64,000 nucleotides of DNA from Peterkaempfera sp044755465 (GTDB taxonomy: Bacteria > Actinomycetota > Actinomycetes > Streptomycetales > Streptomycetaceae), in contig NZ_JBIVRB010000010.1 of NCBI RefSeq assembly GCF_044755465.1, positions 62,001-126,000 on the forward strand. The letters are read 5' to 3'. This document shows, in pieces, positions 12,216 through 21,158 of this stretch; position 1 is the first letter of the stretch, and each line of letters starts with the position of its first letter. Position numbers and translations under genes: made by a program. Under the pieces are notes generated by a model, which worked only from the letters and a program-made list of their open reading frames with translations, was not told the origin of the DNA and did no database searches.

Positions 12216-13271
12216 ATGGACACGACGTGGATGCTGTACGGGGCCAACGGCTACACCGGCCGGCTGATCGCACACCTCGCCGTCGAACGCGGCCACCGCC
12301 CGCTGCTGGCCGGCCGGTCGGCGGCCCCGGTCGCCGCCCTCGCCGCAGAGCTGGGCCTGGAGCACCGGGTCTTCGACCTCACCGACGCCGCCGCCGTCCG
12401 CACCGCGCTGGCCGGGGTCGGCGCGGTCGCGCACTGCGCGGGGCCGTTCTCCGCCACCGCCGTGCCGCTGGCCGAAGCCTGCCTGGCCACCGGCACCCAC
12501 TACCTGGACATCACCGGTGAGATCGACGTCTTCGAGCAACTGCACGCCCGGGACGGCGACGCCCGCGCGGCCGGGGTGGTGCTGCTGCCCGGGGCCGGCT
12601 TCGACGTGGTGCCCACCGACTGCCTGGCCGCCATGGTCGCCGCCGAGGTCCCCGGCGCCGACCGGCTCGACCTGGCCGTGCTGCCCGGCCGCGGCCTCAG
12701 CCCCGGCACCGCCAGGACCGTGCTGGAGGGCCTGGCGCTCGGCGGCCGGGCCCGGGTCGGCGGCCGGATCGTCCCGGTGCCGCCCGGTTGGCGCAGCGTA
12801 CGGGCGGACTTCCCCTCCGGGCCGCGTACCGTCCACTCCATCCCCTGGGGCGATGTCGCCACCGCCCACCACTCCACCGGCATCCCCGGCACCACCACCT
12901 ACGCCGCGCTGCCCGCCGCCGCCCGCCGCGCCCAGAGCCTGGCCGCCCCGCTGCTGCGCCGCCCCGCCGTGCGGCGCGCGGCCGGGCTGCTGGCGGACCG
13001 GCTGCTGCCCGGCCCGGACCGCGCCCACCGGGCCCGCTCCCGCGCCGAGGTCTGGGCCCGCGCCTCCGCCCCCTCCGGCGAGGCGGCCACCGCCGCCCTG
13101 AGCTGCCCGGACCCGTACGACCTCACGGCCGACAGCGTGCTGCGCGCCGTCACCCTGCTGCTGGCCGCCGACCTCCCGCCGGGCACCCACACCCCGTCCA
13201 CCGCCTTCGGCGCCGACTTCGTCACCACCCTGGACGGGGTCAAGCTCACCGGCCCCACCCCGACCCCCTGA
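12216..13271 (+). CDS. Saccharopine dehydrogenase-like NAD(P)-binding oxidoreductase
   Basis: The 351-residue protein begins at ATG 12216 and opens with a Rossmann motif G-A-N-G-Y-T-G (residues 9-15), typical of the saccharopine dehydrogenase NADP-binding family and its trans-acting enoyl reductase relatives. The segment L-D-I-T-G-E-I-D-V-F-E is also characteristic of that group. Family members reduce or oxidise varied substrates, so the reaction here is unknown and lysine metabolism is not implied. The gene stands alone on the plus strand between repeats. Its stop codon lies in the first unit of a 16-bp tandem repeat. The frame extends upstream to 12171, but no family sequence is encoded there. 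Confidence 0.8.
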   Translation: MDTTWMLYGANGYTGRLIAHLAVERGHRPLLAGRSAAPVAALAAELGLEHRVFDLTDAAAVRTALAGVGAVAHCAGPFSATAVPLAEACLATGTHYLDITGEIDVFEQLHARDGDARAAGVVLLPGAGFDVVPTDCLAAMVAAEVPGADRLDLAVLPGRGLSPGTARTVLEGLALGGRARVGGRIVPVPPGWRSVRADFPSGPRTVHSIPWGDVATAHHSTGIPGTTTYAALPAAARRAQSLAAPLLRRPAVRRAAGLLADRLLPGPDRAHRARSRAEVWARASAPSGEAATAALSCPDPYDLTADSVLRAVTLLLAADLPPGTHTPSTAFGADFVTTLDGVKLTGPTPTP

Positions 13272-13328
13272 AGCACCGACCCCCTGAGGCACCGGGCCCC
13301 TGAAGCGCCGACCCCCTGAAGCACCGGG
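13265..13328. repeat. Four 16-bp tandem units that include a stop codon
   Basis: Units CCCCTGAAGCACCGAC and close variants lie at 13265, 13281, 13297 and 13313. The TGA in the first unit is the stop of the saccharopine-dehydrogenase-like gene (13269-13271), and each further unit repeats it. The array fills the gap to the convergent FAD oxidoreductase. Confidence 0.9.
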
Positions 13329-13338
13329 CCCCGGGCCC

Positions 13339-14748
13339 TCAGTGGCGGCCGGAGATCAGGTCGGCGACCCGGGCCAGCGGCGAGGTGGTGGCGCGGCCCC
13401 GGGACTCCTGGCGGTCGGCCGCGTGGTACGCCGCGTACAGGCCGTGGACGCCCAGCCAGCGCAGCGGCTCCACCTCCCAGCGGCGCACGGTGTGGCCGAC
13501 CCACGGCAGCGCGGTCAGCTCGGTGCGCTCACCGAGCACCAGGTCGCGCAGGGTCCGCCCGGCCAGGTTGGTGGTGGTCACCCCGCTGCCGACATAGCCG
13601 CCGGCCCAGCCCAGGCCGGAGGCCCGGTCCAGCTCCACGGTGGAGCACCAGTCGCGCGGCACCCCCAGCACCCCGGCCCACGCCTGCTCGATCCGCGCCC
13701 CGGCGGCGGCCGGGAAGAACCGGGCCAGGATCTCCCGCAGCTGCCGCACCGTCCGCTGCTGGGTGCCGCCGTCGGCGTCGGTCCCCGAGCCGAACCGGTA
13801 CGGCACCCCCCGGCCGCCCAGCGCGATCCGGTCGTCGGCGGTGCGCTGCGCGTACATGTACGCATGGGCGAAGTCGCCCAGCGTCTCCCGGCCCGCCCAG
13901 CCCACCTCGGCCCAGAACGCGGCGGGCAGCGGCTCGGTGACGACCATGGCGGAGTTCATCGGCAGCCAGGTGCGCTTCTCGCCGCGCAACTGCGCGGTGA
14001 ACCCCTCGGTGGCCCGCAGCACGAACTCGGCCGACACCTCCCCGTATGGGGTGACCGCCCGCGCCGGGCCGCCCGCACCGGCCGGCCGGATCTCCGTCAC
14101 CGGCGTCGACTCATGGATGCGCACCCCCATCGCCTCCACCACCCGGGCCAGCCCCCGGACCAGCTTGGCGGGCTGGACCCGGGCGCCGTGCGGCGTCCAG
14201 GTGCCGCCCAGCGCCCCCGCCACCCGGACCCGCTCCGCCGCCTGCTCGGCCGACAGCAGCTCCCGGTCGCTCTCCCCGAAGGCGTGCTCCTCGGCCACGA
14301 AGGACTCCAGCCGGGCCAGCTGCGCCGGGGTCCGGGCCACCTCCAGCACGCCGCCCTCGGCCACGTCCGCGTCGATGCCCTCGGCGGCGGCCACCCGGAC
14401 CACCTCCCGCACCGCGCCGTTCATCGCCCGCTGCATCGCCTGGGCCGGCTCCCGCCCGTACCGGGCGGCGAACGCGCCGCGCCCGGCGAAGCCGTTGTAC
14501 AGCCAGCCGCCGTTGCGCCCCGACGCGCCGTAGCCGCAGAAGCGGCGCTCCAGCAGCACCACCCGCAGCCCGGGGTCGGCCTGCTTCAGGTAGTACGCCG
14601 CCCACAGCCCGGTGAAGCCGCCGCCGACGATGCAGACGTCCGCCTCGGCCGGGCCGGGCAGCGCCGGGCGGGGCTCCGGCAGTCCGATCGAGGAGTACCA
14701 GAAGGACACCCCGCCGTTGCGGAGCGGGGCGGTGCCGGAGGGGGTCAC
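13339..14748 (-). CDS. FAD-dependent oxidoreductase, DAO family (PuuB-like)
   Basis: The 469-residue protein has an N-terminal FAD-binding motif V-G-G-G-F-T-G (residues 41-47) followed by the conserved stretch G-A-S-G-R-N-G-G-W. Both are typical of D-amino-acid-oxidase-fold enzymes such as gamma-glutamylputrescine oxidase. The opening W-Y-S-S-I-G-L-P is also PuuB-like. It probably oxidises an amine or amino acid using FAD and oxygen; the substrate cannot be read from the sequence. I chose GTG 14748, preceded by AAGGCAGG, because the frame upstream encodes Arg-rich noise. It is a single gene, convergent with the saccharopine-dehydrogenase-like gene and divergent from the hydrolase. Confidence 0.82.
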   Translation of the reverse strand: MTPSGTAPLRNGGVSFWYSSIGLPEPRPALPGPAEADVCIVGGGFTGLWAAYYLKQADPGLRVVLLERRFCGYGASGRNGGWLYNGFAGRGAFAARYGREPAQAMQRAMNGAVREVVRVAAAEGIDADVAEGGVLEVARTPAQLARLESFVAEEHAFGESDRELLSAEQAAERVRVAGALGGTWTPHGARVQPAKLVRGLARVVEAMGVRIHESTPVTEIRPAGAGGPARAVTPYGEVSAEFVLRATEGFTAQLRGEKRTWLPMNSAMVVTEPLPAAFWAEVGWAGRETLGDFAHAYMYAQRTADDRIALGGRGVPYRFGSGTDADGGTQQRTVRQLREILARFFPAAAGARIEQAWAGVLGVPRDWCSTVELDRASGLGWAGGYVGSGVTTTNLAGRTLRDLVLGERTELTALPWVGHTVRRWEVEPLRWLGVHGLYAAYHAADRQESRGRATTSPLARVADLISGRH

Positions 14749-14983
14749 GGGAAACCTGCCTTGAGCTGCGGTCACGGGTCGGGGTCGTGCCCGGAGGCTA
14801 TGCCAGGGCCGCCGATCGGACAACGGACACCCTGTAAGGCGGCCGACGGCGCGCCCTACACCCCGTCGGCCCGACCCACCCGCCCGACTCACCCGCCCGA
14901 CTCACCCGTCCGCCCGCGCACCGATGGCCGGGGCCCCGGGCGGGTAGTGGACTGGACAGAGGACGCGAGAGCGGGGAGCGGAT

Positions 14984-16102
14984 ATGCGATGGGGAACCGT
15001 GGCGGCCGTCGCCGCCGCCTCAGCGGTGGGAGCGGGCGCCGCCGCGCTGCTCGCCGGGCGCGCGGTGTCCGAGATAGCGGTACGGCCGCGCCGCCCGGGG
15101 CCGGCGTCGGTCGGCGGCCTGCGGGTGCACTCCACCGCGGCCGGCCGGGTGGCGCTCACCCGTACGCCGCAGGCGGCCAGGCGCGGCACCTACGCCCTGG
15201 AGTGGGACGGCGACGGGCACGCGGTGGTCGGTGACGTGCTGGAGACCACCTCGCAGACCGTCGTCCGCCGACTGGACCGGGTCGACGGCGTCCCGCCGGC
15301 CGTCGGCACCAAGGTCCGGCTGACCCCCCGGGTGCTGACCGGCGACCCGCTCTCGGCGCTCGGCCTGGACTACGCCGACACCTGGGTGCGCGGCGAACTC
15401 GGCCCGATGCCCGCCTGGTACGTCCCCGGAGTGCGCGACCTCTGGGTGATCGCCGTGCACGGCCTGGGCGCCGACCGGCAGCAGGTGCTGCCGCTGCTGC
15501 CGCTGCTGCACGGGTTCAGTCTGCCGGTGCTCGCCGTCTCCTACCGCAACGACGACGGCGCCCCGCCCTCCCCGGACGGCATCGGCCACTTCGGCCAGAC
15601 CGAGTGGCGCGATGTCGAGGCCGCCATCGGGCTGGCGCTGGACAGCGGCGCCCGCCACCTGGTGCTGTACGGCTGGTCGCTCGGCGCCACCATGGCCCTC
15701 CAGGCGGCCGCCCGCTCCTCCTGGCGCGATGCCGTACGCGGCTTGGTCCTGGACTCCCCGATCCTCGACTGGCACACCACCGTCCGCCGCCAGGCCACCC
15801 GCCGGGGCGTGCCCGCCGCGCTGGCCGAGCTGGGCGCCCGCGCCGCCGAGGGGCGGGCCGGGGTCGACCTGGACAGCCTGGACCGGCTGGCCAGGGGCGA
15901 CGGCCTGCACGTGCCCACCCTGCTGCTGCACGGCCCCGGCGACACCGTGGCGCCCTGGCGGACCTCGCAGCGGCTGGCCGAGCGGTACGAGGACCTGGTG
16001 ACCCTGCACACCGTCCAGGGCGCCGAGCACGCCGCCATGTGGAACGCCGACCCGGACGGCTACGAGGAGGCCCTGCGCCGCTTCCTCACCCCGCTGGTGT
16101 GA
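14984..16102 (+). CDS. Membrane-anchored alpha/beta hydrolase
   Basis: The 372-residue protein starts at ATG 14984 with GGGAG 5 bases upstream. An N-terminal hydrophobic stretch (about residues 5-26) probably acts as an anchor or signal. The hydrolase fold shows the oxyanion motif V-H-G-L-G-A, the nucleophile elbow G-W-S-L-G with Ser232, a likely Asp in G-P-G-D-T-V-A and a likely His in G-A-E-H-A-A-M. All catalytic parts are therefore present. The substrate is unknown; esters or peptides are both possible. It stands alone, divergent from the FAD oxidoreductase, and is followed by a hairpin at 16207-16243. Confidence 0.82.
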   Translation: MRWGTVAAVAAASAVGAGAAALLAGRAVSEIAVRPRRPGPASVGGLRVHSTAAGRVALTRTPQAARRGTYALEWDGDGHAVVGDVLETTSQTVVRRLDRVDGVPPAVGTKVRLTPRVLTGDPLSALGLDYADTWVRGELGPMPAWYVPGVRDLWVIAVHGLGADRQQVLPLLPLLHGFSLPVLAVSYRNDDGAPPSPDGIGHFGQTEWRDVEAAIGLALDSGARHLVLYGWSLGATMALQAAARSSWRDAVRGLVLDSPILDWHTTVRRQATRRGVPAALAELGARAAEGRAGVDLDSLDRLARGDGLHVPTLLLHGPGDTVAPWRTSQRLAERYEDLVTLHTVQGAEHAAMWNADPDGYEEALRRFLTPLV

Positions 16103-16206
16103 CGCACCCGGTGCGCCGCGCCCTGCCGGACACCTGCGGTTCTCCCCTGCTCCTCCCCTGCTCCTCCCGTAGTCCTCCCGGCGGACTCCTGCGGACCCGG
16201 CGACCT

Positions 16207-16243
16207 GCGGCCGAAGGCGGTCGGTGCGCCCGGTTTCGGCCGC
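16207..16243 (+). terminator. Possible hairpin terminator after the alpha/beta hydrolase gene
   Basis: Nine-base arms GCGGCCGAA (16207-16215) and TTCGGCCGC (16235-16243) form a perfect inverted repeat in the gap between the hydrolase and the next gene. There is no T-tract, so this is only a candidate. Confidence 0.4.
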
Positions 16244-16328
16244 CTTGACCCGTCCTCCGGCCGGTCCCGGGAAAGGTGGACGGCAGGCGATGTGACAGAA
16301 CGCCCGTACACGGGGAAGACTGCACGGC

Positions 16329-18032
16329 GTGACGTCTCGGAACCCGCGCGACCGTGATGCCCCGCTCCCCTCCTCGCACCGACCCGATCGCCCCGCCGCA
16401 GAACCGGAGGCAGGGCCCGGGGCCGGAGACCGGAACGCCGCCCGTACCGGGCCGGGCGACGACGGTCGGCCCGCGCCCGCCGCACCCCACGGCCGGGCCG
16501 GTACCGCATCCCCGGCGGCCGGCCCCCGCAGCGGCGCCGCCGCCCCGGGCCGCCGCGTCGGCGCCACCGTCACCCGCCTCCCCGGAGCCGCCGGACCGCC
16601 CAGGACCACCGCCCCCGCCCCGGGCCGCCAGCTCGCCCCGCGCCGCCACCCCGGGCGCGGCGGCCGGCCCCCCGCGCCCGAGGGCTTCCCCGTCCCCGCC
16701 GAGCTGGCCCCGCTCGCCCGCCGGATGCTCGCCGACGCCGTCCGCATCTCCCGCTGGTCGGGCGAGCTGGACCGGGTCGACAAGCGCGGCGAACTGCTCC
16801 CCGAGGACGCCCGCGCCGCCGGCCGCGCGCTGGCCATGACCGTCGGCGCCGCCGCCAAGGCCTGGGGGCAGGCCCTGCTGACCGGCCTGGTCGAGCTGCG
16901 CGACGGTGGCTCGGGCCCCGGCTGGCGGCTGCACGCCTGGGAGCACGACGACGAGGCCGTGGTGCGCGGCTGGTCCGCGCTCTTCGACGCCTGGACGCTG
17001 CTCGCCCCGGTGCCGCCCGCCGCGCTGCGCGGCGTCTTCGCCGTCCTCGCCGGGCAGGCCGTGGACCAGGCGCCGCAGCTGCTCTCCTTCCTGCACCTGG
17101 TGGACGGCCCGGTGCCGGACGGCGAGCTGATGGAACTGCTCCGCCGCGGCCTGGACGAGCGCCGCCACGGCGCGGGCACCGGGCTGGCCGCGCTCTCCCC
17201 GGTGCCGCACGCCGCCTCCGCCGTCTCCGCGATCCGGGGCAGCGACCGGGCGGCCGACGCCGAGGAGGAGGACAGCGCCCCGCCCGCCCCGGCGGATGTC
17301 GCCGCCGTCCTGGAGTGGATGCTGGACGGCCTGATCGCGGTCGGCGCGGTGGTCCGCGAGCCCGAGGACGGCACGGGCGGCGAGCCCTCGGTGCGGCTCT
17401 CCCCGCTCGGCCACTGGGCGGTGCGGGCCAAGCTGGAGGAGATCTGCACGGTGGCGCAGACCGCCGCCGGGCACATCGAGCAGAGCGCCCTGGAACTGCT
17501 CACCGCCTGCGCCCGCTACTCGCCGGGACCGGCCCGCGCCGAGTACCGCGCCTGGGTGGCGGCCCGGCCGGTGGACCGGGCCGTCTCCGAGCTGCTGGAG
17601 GCCGCCCGGGGCGAGGACGCCCTGCTGCGCGGCCTCGCCTTCGAGGCGCTGCGGGTGGCCGGCGGCACGGCCGAGCAGGCCGTCCGGGCGGCCGCCGAGG
17701 AGCCGGTGCTGCGCCCGTACGCGCTGCTCTGGCTGGCGGAGCAGTCGGACGAGGGCGTGGTCCCGGCGGATGTGCTGAGCCGGGAGGACGCCGCCTGGCT
17801 CTGGGTGGACACCGGCGCCGCCGTGCTGGACCACGGCGACACGGCGCTGCTGGTGGGCCATGTCGAGGCGGCCGCCGTGGGCGACCCCAACCGGCTGTTC
17901 ACCCGGGCGCGGCAGTCCGGGCACCCCCGGGCGGCCTCGGTGCTGACCGCCGTCGCCTCCACCCACCCGGACCCGGCGGTCGCCCGCGCGGCGCGCCGGT
18001 CGGCCTTCAGCGTCCACCACGGCGGCGCCTGA
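16329..18032 (+). CDS. Hypothetical protein, disordered N-terminus and helical C-terminal part
   Basis: I do not recognise the family. The 567-residue product starts at GTG 16329. The first ~115 residues are rich in Pro, Ala, Gly and Arg and look disordered. The remainder is Ala/Leu/Glu-rich and helical, broken by an acidic segment (E-E-E-D) near the middle. A region beginning A-R-Y-S-P-G-P-A-R-A-E-Y and the helix-rich stretches towards the C-terminus resemble the loosely repeated helices of HEAT-like proteins, but no clear repeats are visible. There is no signal peptide or membrane segment. Codon third positions are almost entirely G or C, so it is a real gene. It has no operon partners. Confidence 0.75.
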   Translation: MTSRNPRDRDAPLPSSHRPDRPAAEPEAGPGAGDRNAARTGPGDDGRPAPAAPHGRAGTASPAAGPRSGAAAPGRRVGATVTRLPGAAGPPRTTAPAPGRQLAPRRHPGRGGRPPAPEGFPVPAELAPLARRMLADAVRISRWSGELDRVDKRGELLPEDARAAGRALAMTVGAAAKAWGQALLTGLVELRDGGSGPGWRLHAWEHDDEAVVRGWSALFDAWTLLAPVPPAALRGVFAVLAGQAVDQAPQLLSFLHLVDGPVPDGELMELLRRGLDERRHGAGTGLAALSPVPHAASAVSAIRGSDRAADAEEEDSAPPAPADVAAVLEWMLDGLIAVGAVVREPEDGTGGEPSVRLSPLGHWAVRAKLEEICTVAQTAAGHIEQSALELLTACARYSPGPARAEYRAWVAARPVDRAVSELLEAARGEDALLRGLAFEALRVAGGTAEQAVRAAAEEPVLRPYALLWLAEQSDEGVVPADVLSREDAAWLWVDTGAAVLDHGDTALLVGHVEAAAVGDPNRLFTRARQSGHPRAASVLTAVASTHPDPAVARAARRSAFSVHHGGA

Positions 18033-18070
18033 CCGCAGCCCGACGCCCGGAAGTGCCGACGGCCGCCGGG

Positions 18071-18136
18071 CTCAGGGCTTCTGAGGGCGCTCAGGGTTTC
18101 TCGGGGTGCTCAGGACTTCTCGGGGCGCTCAGGGCC
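18071..18136. repeat. 19-bp tandem units that include the MarR stop codon
   Basis: Units beginning CTCAGG and ending in a GGG-rich stretch recur at 18071, 18090, 18109 and, in part, 18128. The complement of the MarR stop codon (18129-18131) lies in the last partial unit. The array lies between the convergent hypothetical gene and the marR-type gene. Confidence 0.85.
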
Positions 18137-18590
18137 GGCCGGCGGTCGCGGGTCGCGGCCAGGGGCGGCCCTGGGCCCGCTCCACGCTCCGGTTGAAGTG
18201 GGTGAGGGCGTCCACCAGCCGGTCGACGTCCGACTGCGGCCAGTCGGCCAGCAGCTCGGCCAGCCTGGCGTGGAAGCCGGCCCGGTCGGCGGCCAGCTGC
18301 CGACTGCCCTCGCCGCTGATGCTGAACTTGCGGGCCAGGCCGCCGTCCGGGTCGGGGATGCGCCGTACCAGGTCGGCCCGGAGCAGCGCCGCCGTCTGCC
18401 GGTTGACGGTCGAGACGTCCAGCTGGAAGGCGTCGGCGAGCTGGTTGATCGACATCGGGCCCTCCGCCTCCAGCCTGCTGAGCAGCAGATAGGCGGAGTG
18501 GTCCAGCTCGCCCAGGCGGCGGGCGCCCTGCACCTGGTGGCGGGCGAGCAGCATCAGTTCGCGCTCGACCGCACCGACGTTCTCCGGCAC
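18129..18590 (-). CDS. MarR-family transcriptional regulator
   Basis: The 153-residue protein has the MarR winged-helix layout: a helical dimerisation N-terminus, the recognition region M-S-I-N-Q-L-A-D-A-F-Q-L-D-V-S-T-V-N-R, and the wing R-R-I-P-D-P-D-G-G. GTG 18590 is chosen for its strong GGAGG site 4-5 bases upstream. It is divergent from an MFS exporter with an inverted repeat between them, so it most likely represses that exporter and itself until a ligand is bound. The ligand is unknown. The stop codon lies inside a 19-bp tandem repeat. Confidence 0.88.
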   Translation of the reverse strand: MPENVGAVERELMLLARHQVQGARRLGELDHSAYLLLSRLEAEGPMSINQLADAFQLDVSTVNRQTAALLRADLVRRIPDPDGGLARKFSISGEGSRQLAADRAGFHARLAELLADWPQSDVDRLVDALTHFNRSVERAQGRPWPRPATAGRP

Positions 18591-18647
18591 GCCGCCTCCC
18601 GTTCCGCTGTTGACCTGCCGCTCCGAGGCTACCGCCCGTCGATGAGA

Positions 18648-18680
18648 TGTGCATCCTGCACATTGAATGTACGATGCACA
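18648..18680. promoter_or_regulatory. Likely MarR operator in the marR-MFS divergent region
   Basis: A perfect inverted repeat TGTGCATC (18648-18655) and GATGCACA (18673-18680) lies between the two divergent genes. A nested GTGCA-TCC-TGCAC palindrome lies inside it. The place and symmetry fit a MarR dimer site, possibly two overlapping sites. Confidence 0.7.
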
Positions 18681-18721
18681 AGCTCCGTACCGACCGACCG
18701 CCGTTCCGCTGGAGGAACCCC

Positions 18722-20194
18722 TTGACCGCGTCTGCCGTCCCTCGAACCGCGCCACCCCGGAGCGGAGCCGTGATCGCCGCCCTGGCGGCGGCCGGAATCG
18801 TCGTCTCGGTCATGCAGACCGTGGTCGTGCCGATCATCCCGGAGCTGCCGCAGCTGCTGCACTCCTCCGCCTCCGACGCTTCCTGGGCGATCACCGCCAC
18901 CCTGCTCGCCGGCGCGGTCTCCACCCCCGTGATGGGGCGGCTGGGCGACATGTTCGGCAAGCGGCGGATGCTGCTGGTCAGCCTGGGCCTGATGGTGGTG
19001 GGCTCGGTGCTCTGCGCGCTGGGCTCCGGGCTGCTGCCGATGGTGGTCGGCCGCGCCCTCCAGGGCAGCGCCATGGGCGTGATCCCGCTGGGCATCAGCA
19101 TCATGCGCGATGAGCTGCCCGCCGAGCGGCTGGGCTCCGCGATGGCCCTGATGAGCTCCTCGCTGGGCGTCGGCGGCGCGCTGGGCCTGCCGGCCGCCGC
19201 CACCATCGTGCAGCACGCCGACTGGCATGTGCTGTTCTGGGTCTGCGCCGGGCTCGGCCTGGCGGTCTCGCTGCTGGTGCTGCGGCTGGTGCCGGAGTCC
19301 CCGGACCGCAGCGGTGGCCACTTCGACCTGGTCGGCGCGGTCGGGCTGTCGGTCGGGCTGGTCTGCCTGCTGCTGGCGATCTCCAAGGGCGGCGACTGGG
19401 GCTGGGGCAGCGGCAGCGTCCTCGGCCTGCTGGCCGCCGCCGTGGTGCTGCTGCTGGTCTGGGGCGGCTGGGAGCTGCGGACCGCCCAGCCGCTGGTCGA
19501 CCTGCGGACCACCGCCCGCCGCCAGGTGCTGCTGACCAACCTGGCCTCGGTGCTGGTCGGCTTCGCGATGTACGCGCAGGCGCTGATCATGCCGCAGCTG
19601 CTCCAGCTGCCGAAGGCCACCGGCTACGGGCTCGGCCTGTCGATGGTGACGGCCGGTCTGCTGATGGCGCCGTCCGGCCTGGTGATGATGCTGATCTCGC
19701 CGTTCTCCGCCCGGATATCCGCTGCCCGGGGGCCCAAGGTGTCGCTGCTGCTGGGCATCGTGGTGATCACGGCCGGCTACTTCCTCGGGCTGGGGCTGCT
19801 GCACGCCGCCTGGCAGATCCTGCTGGTCTCCTGTGTGATCGGCGCCGGTATCGCGCTGGCGTACTCCGCCATCCCGGCACTCATCATGGGTGCCGTGCCG
19901 CACACCGAGACCGCCGCCGCCAACGGCCTCAACACGCTGATGCGGTCCATCGGCACCTCGACCTCCAGCGCCGTGGTGGGGGTGGTGCTGGCCCGGATGA
20001 CCCAGCCGCTCGGCCCGGTCCAGGTCCCGTCGCTCGACGGCTTCCGGACGTCCTTCCTGCTCGCGGCGGCCGGTGGCGTACTGGCCCTGGCACTGACCGC
20101 CTTCGTCCCCGGCCGCCGGCCCGCCGCACCGGCCCCGGCCGCCACCGGGGGCGAGGCCGCGCCCCGCGAGGCCGCGCCCGCGACCCGGGACTGA
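18722..20194 (+). CDS. MFS exporter, DHA2-like (14-TM drug:H+ antiporter type)
   Basis: The 490-residue protein has about 14 hydrophobic segments. The motif L-G-D-M-F-G-K-R-R-M after the second segment is motif A of the major facilitator superfamily. Such transporters export drugs or metabolites using the proton gradient. I chose TTG 18722, because GGAGG lies 6 bases upstream; an upstream ATG in the same frame falls inside the operator. The divergent MarR regulator suggests induction by a toxic compound or metabolite. The C-terminus is an Ala/Pro-rich tail. The gene ends before a strong bidirectional hairpin at 20216-20252. Confidence 0.85.
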   Translation: MTASAVPRTAPPRSGAVIAALAAAGIVVSVMQTVVVPIIPELPQLLHSSASDASWAITATLLAGAVSTPVMGRLGDMFGKRRMLLVSLGLMVVGSVLCALGSGLLPMVVGRALQGSAMGVIPLGISIMRDELPAERLGSAMALMSSSLGVGGALGLPAAATIVQHADWHVLFWVCAGLGLAVSLLVLRLVPESPDRSGGHFDLVGAVGLSVGLVCLLLAISKGGDWGWGSGSVLGLLAAAVVLLLVWGGWELRTAQPLVDLRTTARRQVLLTNLASVLVGFAMYAQALIMPQLLQLPKATGYGLGLSMVTAGLLMAPSGLVMMLISPFSARISAARGPKVSLLLGIVVITAGYFLGLGLLHAAWQILLVSCVIGAGIALAYSAIPALIMGAVPHTETAAANGLNTLMRSIGTSTSSAVVGVVLARMTQPLGPVQVPSLDGFRTSFLLAAAGGVLALALTAFVPGRRPAAPAPAATGGEAAPREAAPATRD

Positions 20195-20215
20195 CGTCGC
20201 ACCGCCGTACGACGA

Positions 20216-20252
20216 CGAGGGGCCCGCGTCCGGATCGGACTCGGGCCCCTCG
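20216..20252. terminator. Bidirectional terminator between the MFS gene and pssA
   Basis: Perfect 11-base arms CGAGGGGCCCG (20216-20226) and CGGGCCCCTCG (20242-20252) form a stable stem between two convergent genes. The flanking bases extend the pairing further. Confidence 0.75.
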
Positions 20253-20276
20253 TACGGGGTGGTGCGGGCGGGGCGG

Positions 20277-21158
20277 TCAGCCCAGCCGGGACTCCGCGCG
20301 CCGGGCGCGCACATCGCAGACCTTCTGGTTGACCTTGCGGCGGATCACCAGCAGCGGCGCCATCGCGGCCAGCGCGATCTGGGCGGTGGCCCCGACCCGC
20401 AGCAGCACATCGCCGCCGGGCACCCCGGCCGCCCAGGCACCCAGGCAGCCGATGCTCACCACGATCCAGGAGAGCGTCGCGGTGGCCAGCAGGCCCTGCG
20501 GCTTGGGGTACTCGATCCGGCTCACCATCAGGTAGGCGACCCCGAAGATGGCGATCATCGCCGGGATGAACGGCGGGTCCAGCAGCACGATGGCGATCAC
20601 CGTCATGGCGCCCATCGGGCAGGGCATGCCCTGGAACACCCCCGGCCGCATCTTCACGGTCGAGAAGCGGGCCAGCCGCAGCACCACCGCCAGCAGCACC
20701 GTCAGCGCGATGAACGCCGACACCCGCTGGTTGCCGTCCGGCGAGACCATGCCCCAGACCGCGACGAAGTAGGCCGGCGCGATGCCGAAGCTGGTCAGGT
20801 CGGCCAGGTTGTCCAACTCCGCACCCAGCGCGGAGCTGCGCAGCTTGCGGGCGACCAGCCCGTCGAAGAGGTCGCACATCGAGCCGAGCAGCAGCAGCGT
20901 GACCGCCATCGCGGCGCTGTTGCGGTTGGTGGGAGCCGTGCCGTCCCCGGTGATGTGCGGGATCAGCACACCGGTGGTCATCGAGTAGATGGCCAGGAAG
21001 CCGCAGACGGCGTTCCCCAGGGTGAGGAAGTCCGCGGTGGAGAGCGCCTGGGGCGAACGCGGAGCGCGCAGCTCCCGGTCGCGCGCCCAGCGGCGGCGGC
21101 GGATCGCCGTCTCCTCGTCCTCGGCGAGACCCAGTGTCTCGGGATCAGTCACGGTCAA
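20277..21158 (-). CDS. pssA: CDP-diacylglycerol-serine O-phosphatidyltransferase PssA
   Basis: PssA joins serine to CDP-diacylglycerol to make phosphatidylserine in the membrane. The 293-residue protein carries the CDP-alcohol phosphatidyltransferase motif at residues 96-120, with Asp96, Asp99, Gly100, Ala103, Arg104, Gly112, Asp116 and Asp120 all present. Several membrane segments surround it. TTG 21158 is chosen because GGGGTG lies at the proper distance; a GTG two codons later is an alternative. The start lies inside the end of psd, so the two are translated together. Phosphatidylserine made here is the substrate of Psd. Confidence 0.92.
   Translation of the reverse strand: MTVTDPETLGLAEDEETAIRRRRWARDRELRAPRSPQALSTADFLTLGNAVCGFLAIYSMTTGVLIPHITGDGTAPTNRNSAAMAVTLLLLGSMCDLFDGLVARKLRSSALGAELDNLADLTSFGIAPAYFVAVWGMVSPDGNQRVSAFIALTVLLAVVLRLARFSTVKMRPGVFQGMPCPMGAMTVIAIVLLDPPFIPAMIAIFGVAYLMVSRIEYPKPQGLLATATLSWIVVSIGCLGAWAAGVPGGDVLLRVGATAQIALAAMAPLLVIRRKVNQKVCDVRARRAESRLG

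Noticed and set aside
11885..12273. Collagen-like Gly-Leu-Gly or Gly-Arg frames on the minus strand
   Set aside because: They are a by-product of the 17-18-bp minisatellite, have no start with a ribosome-binding site, and overlap the plus-strand gene.
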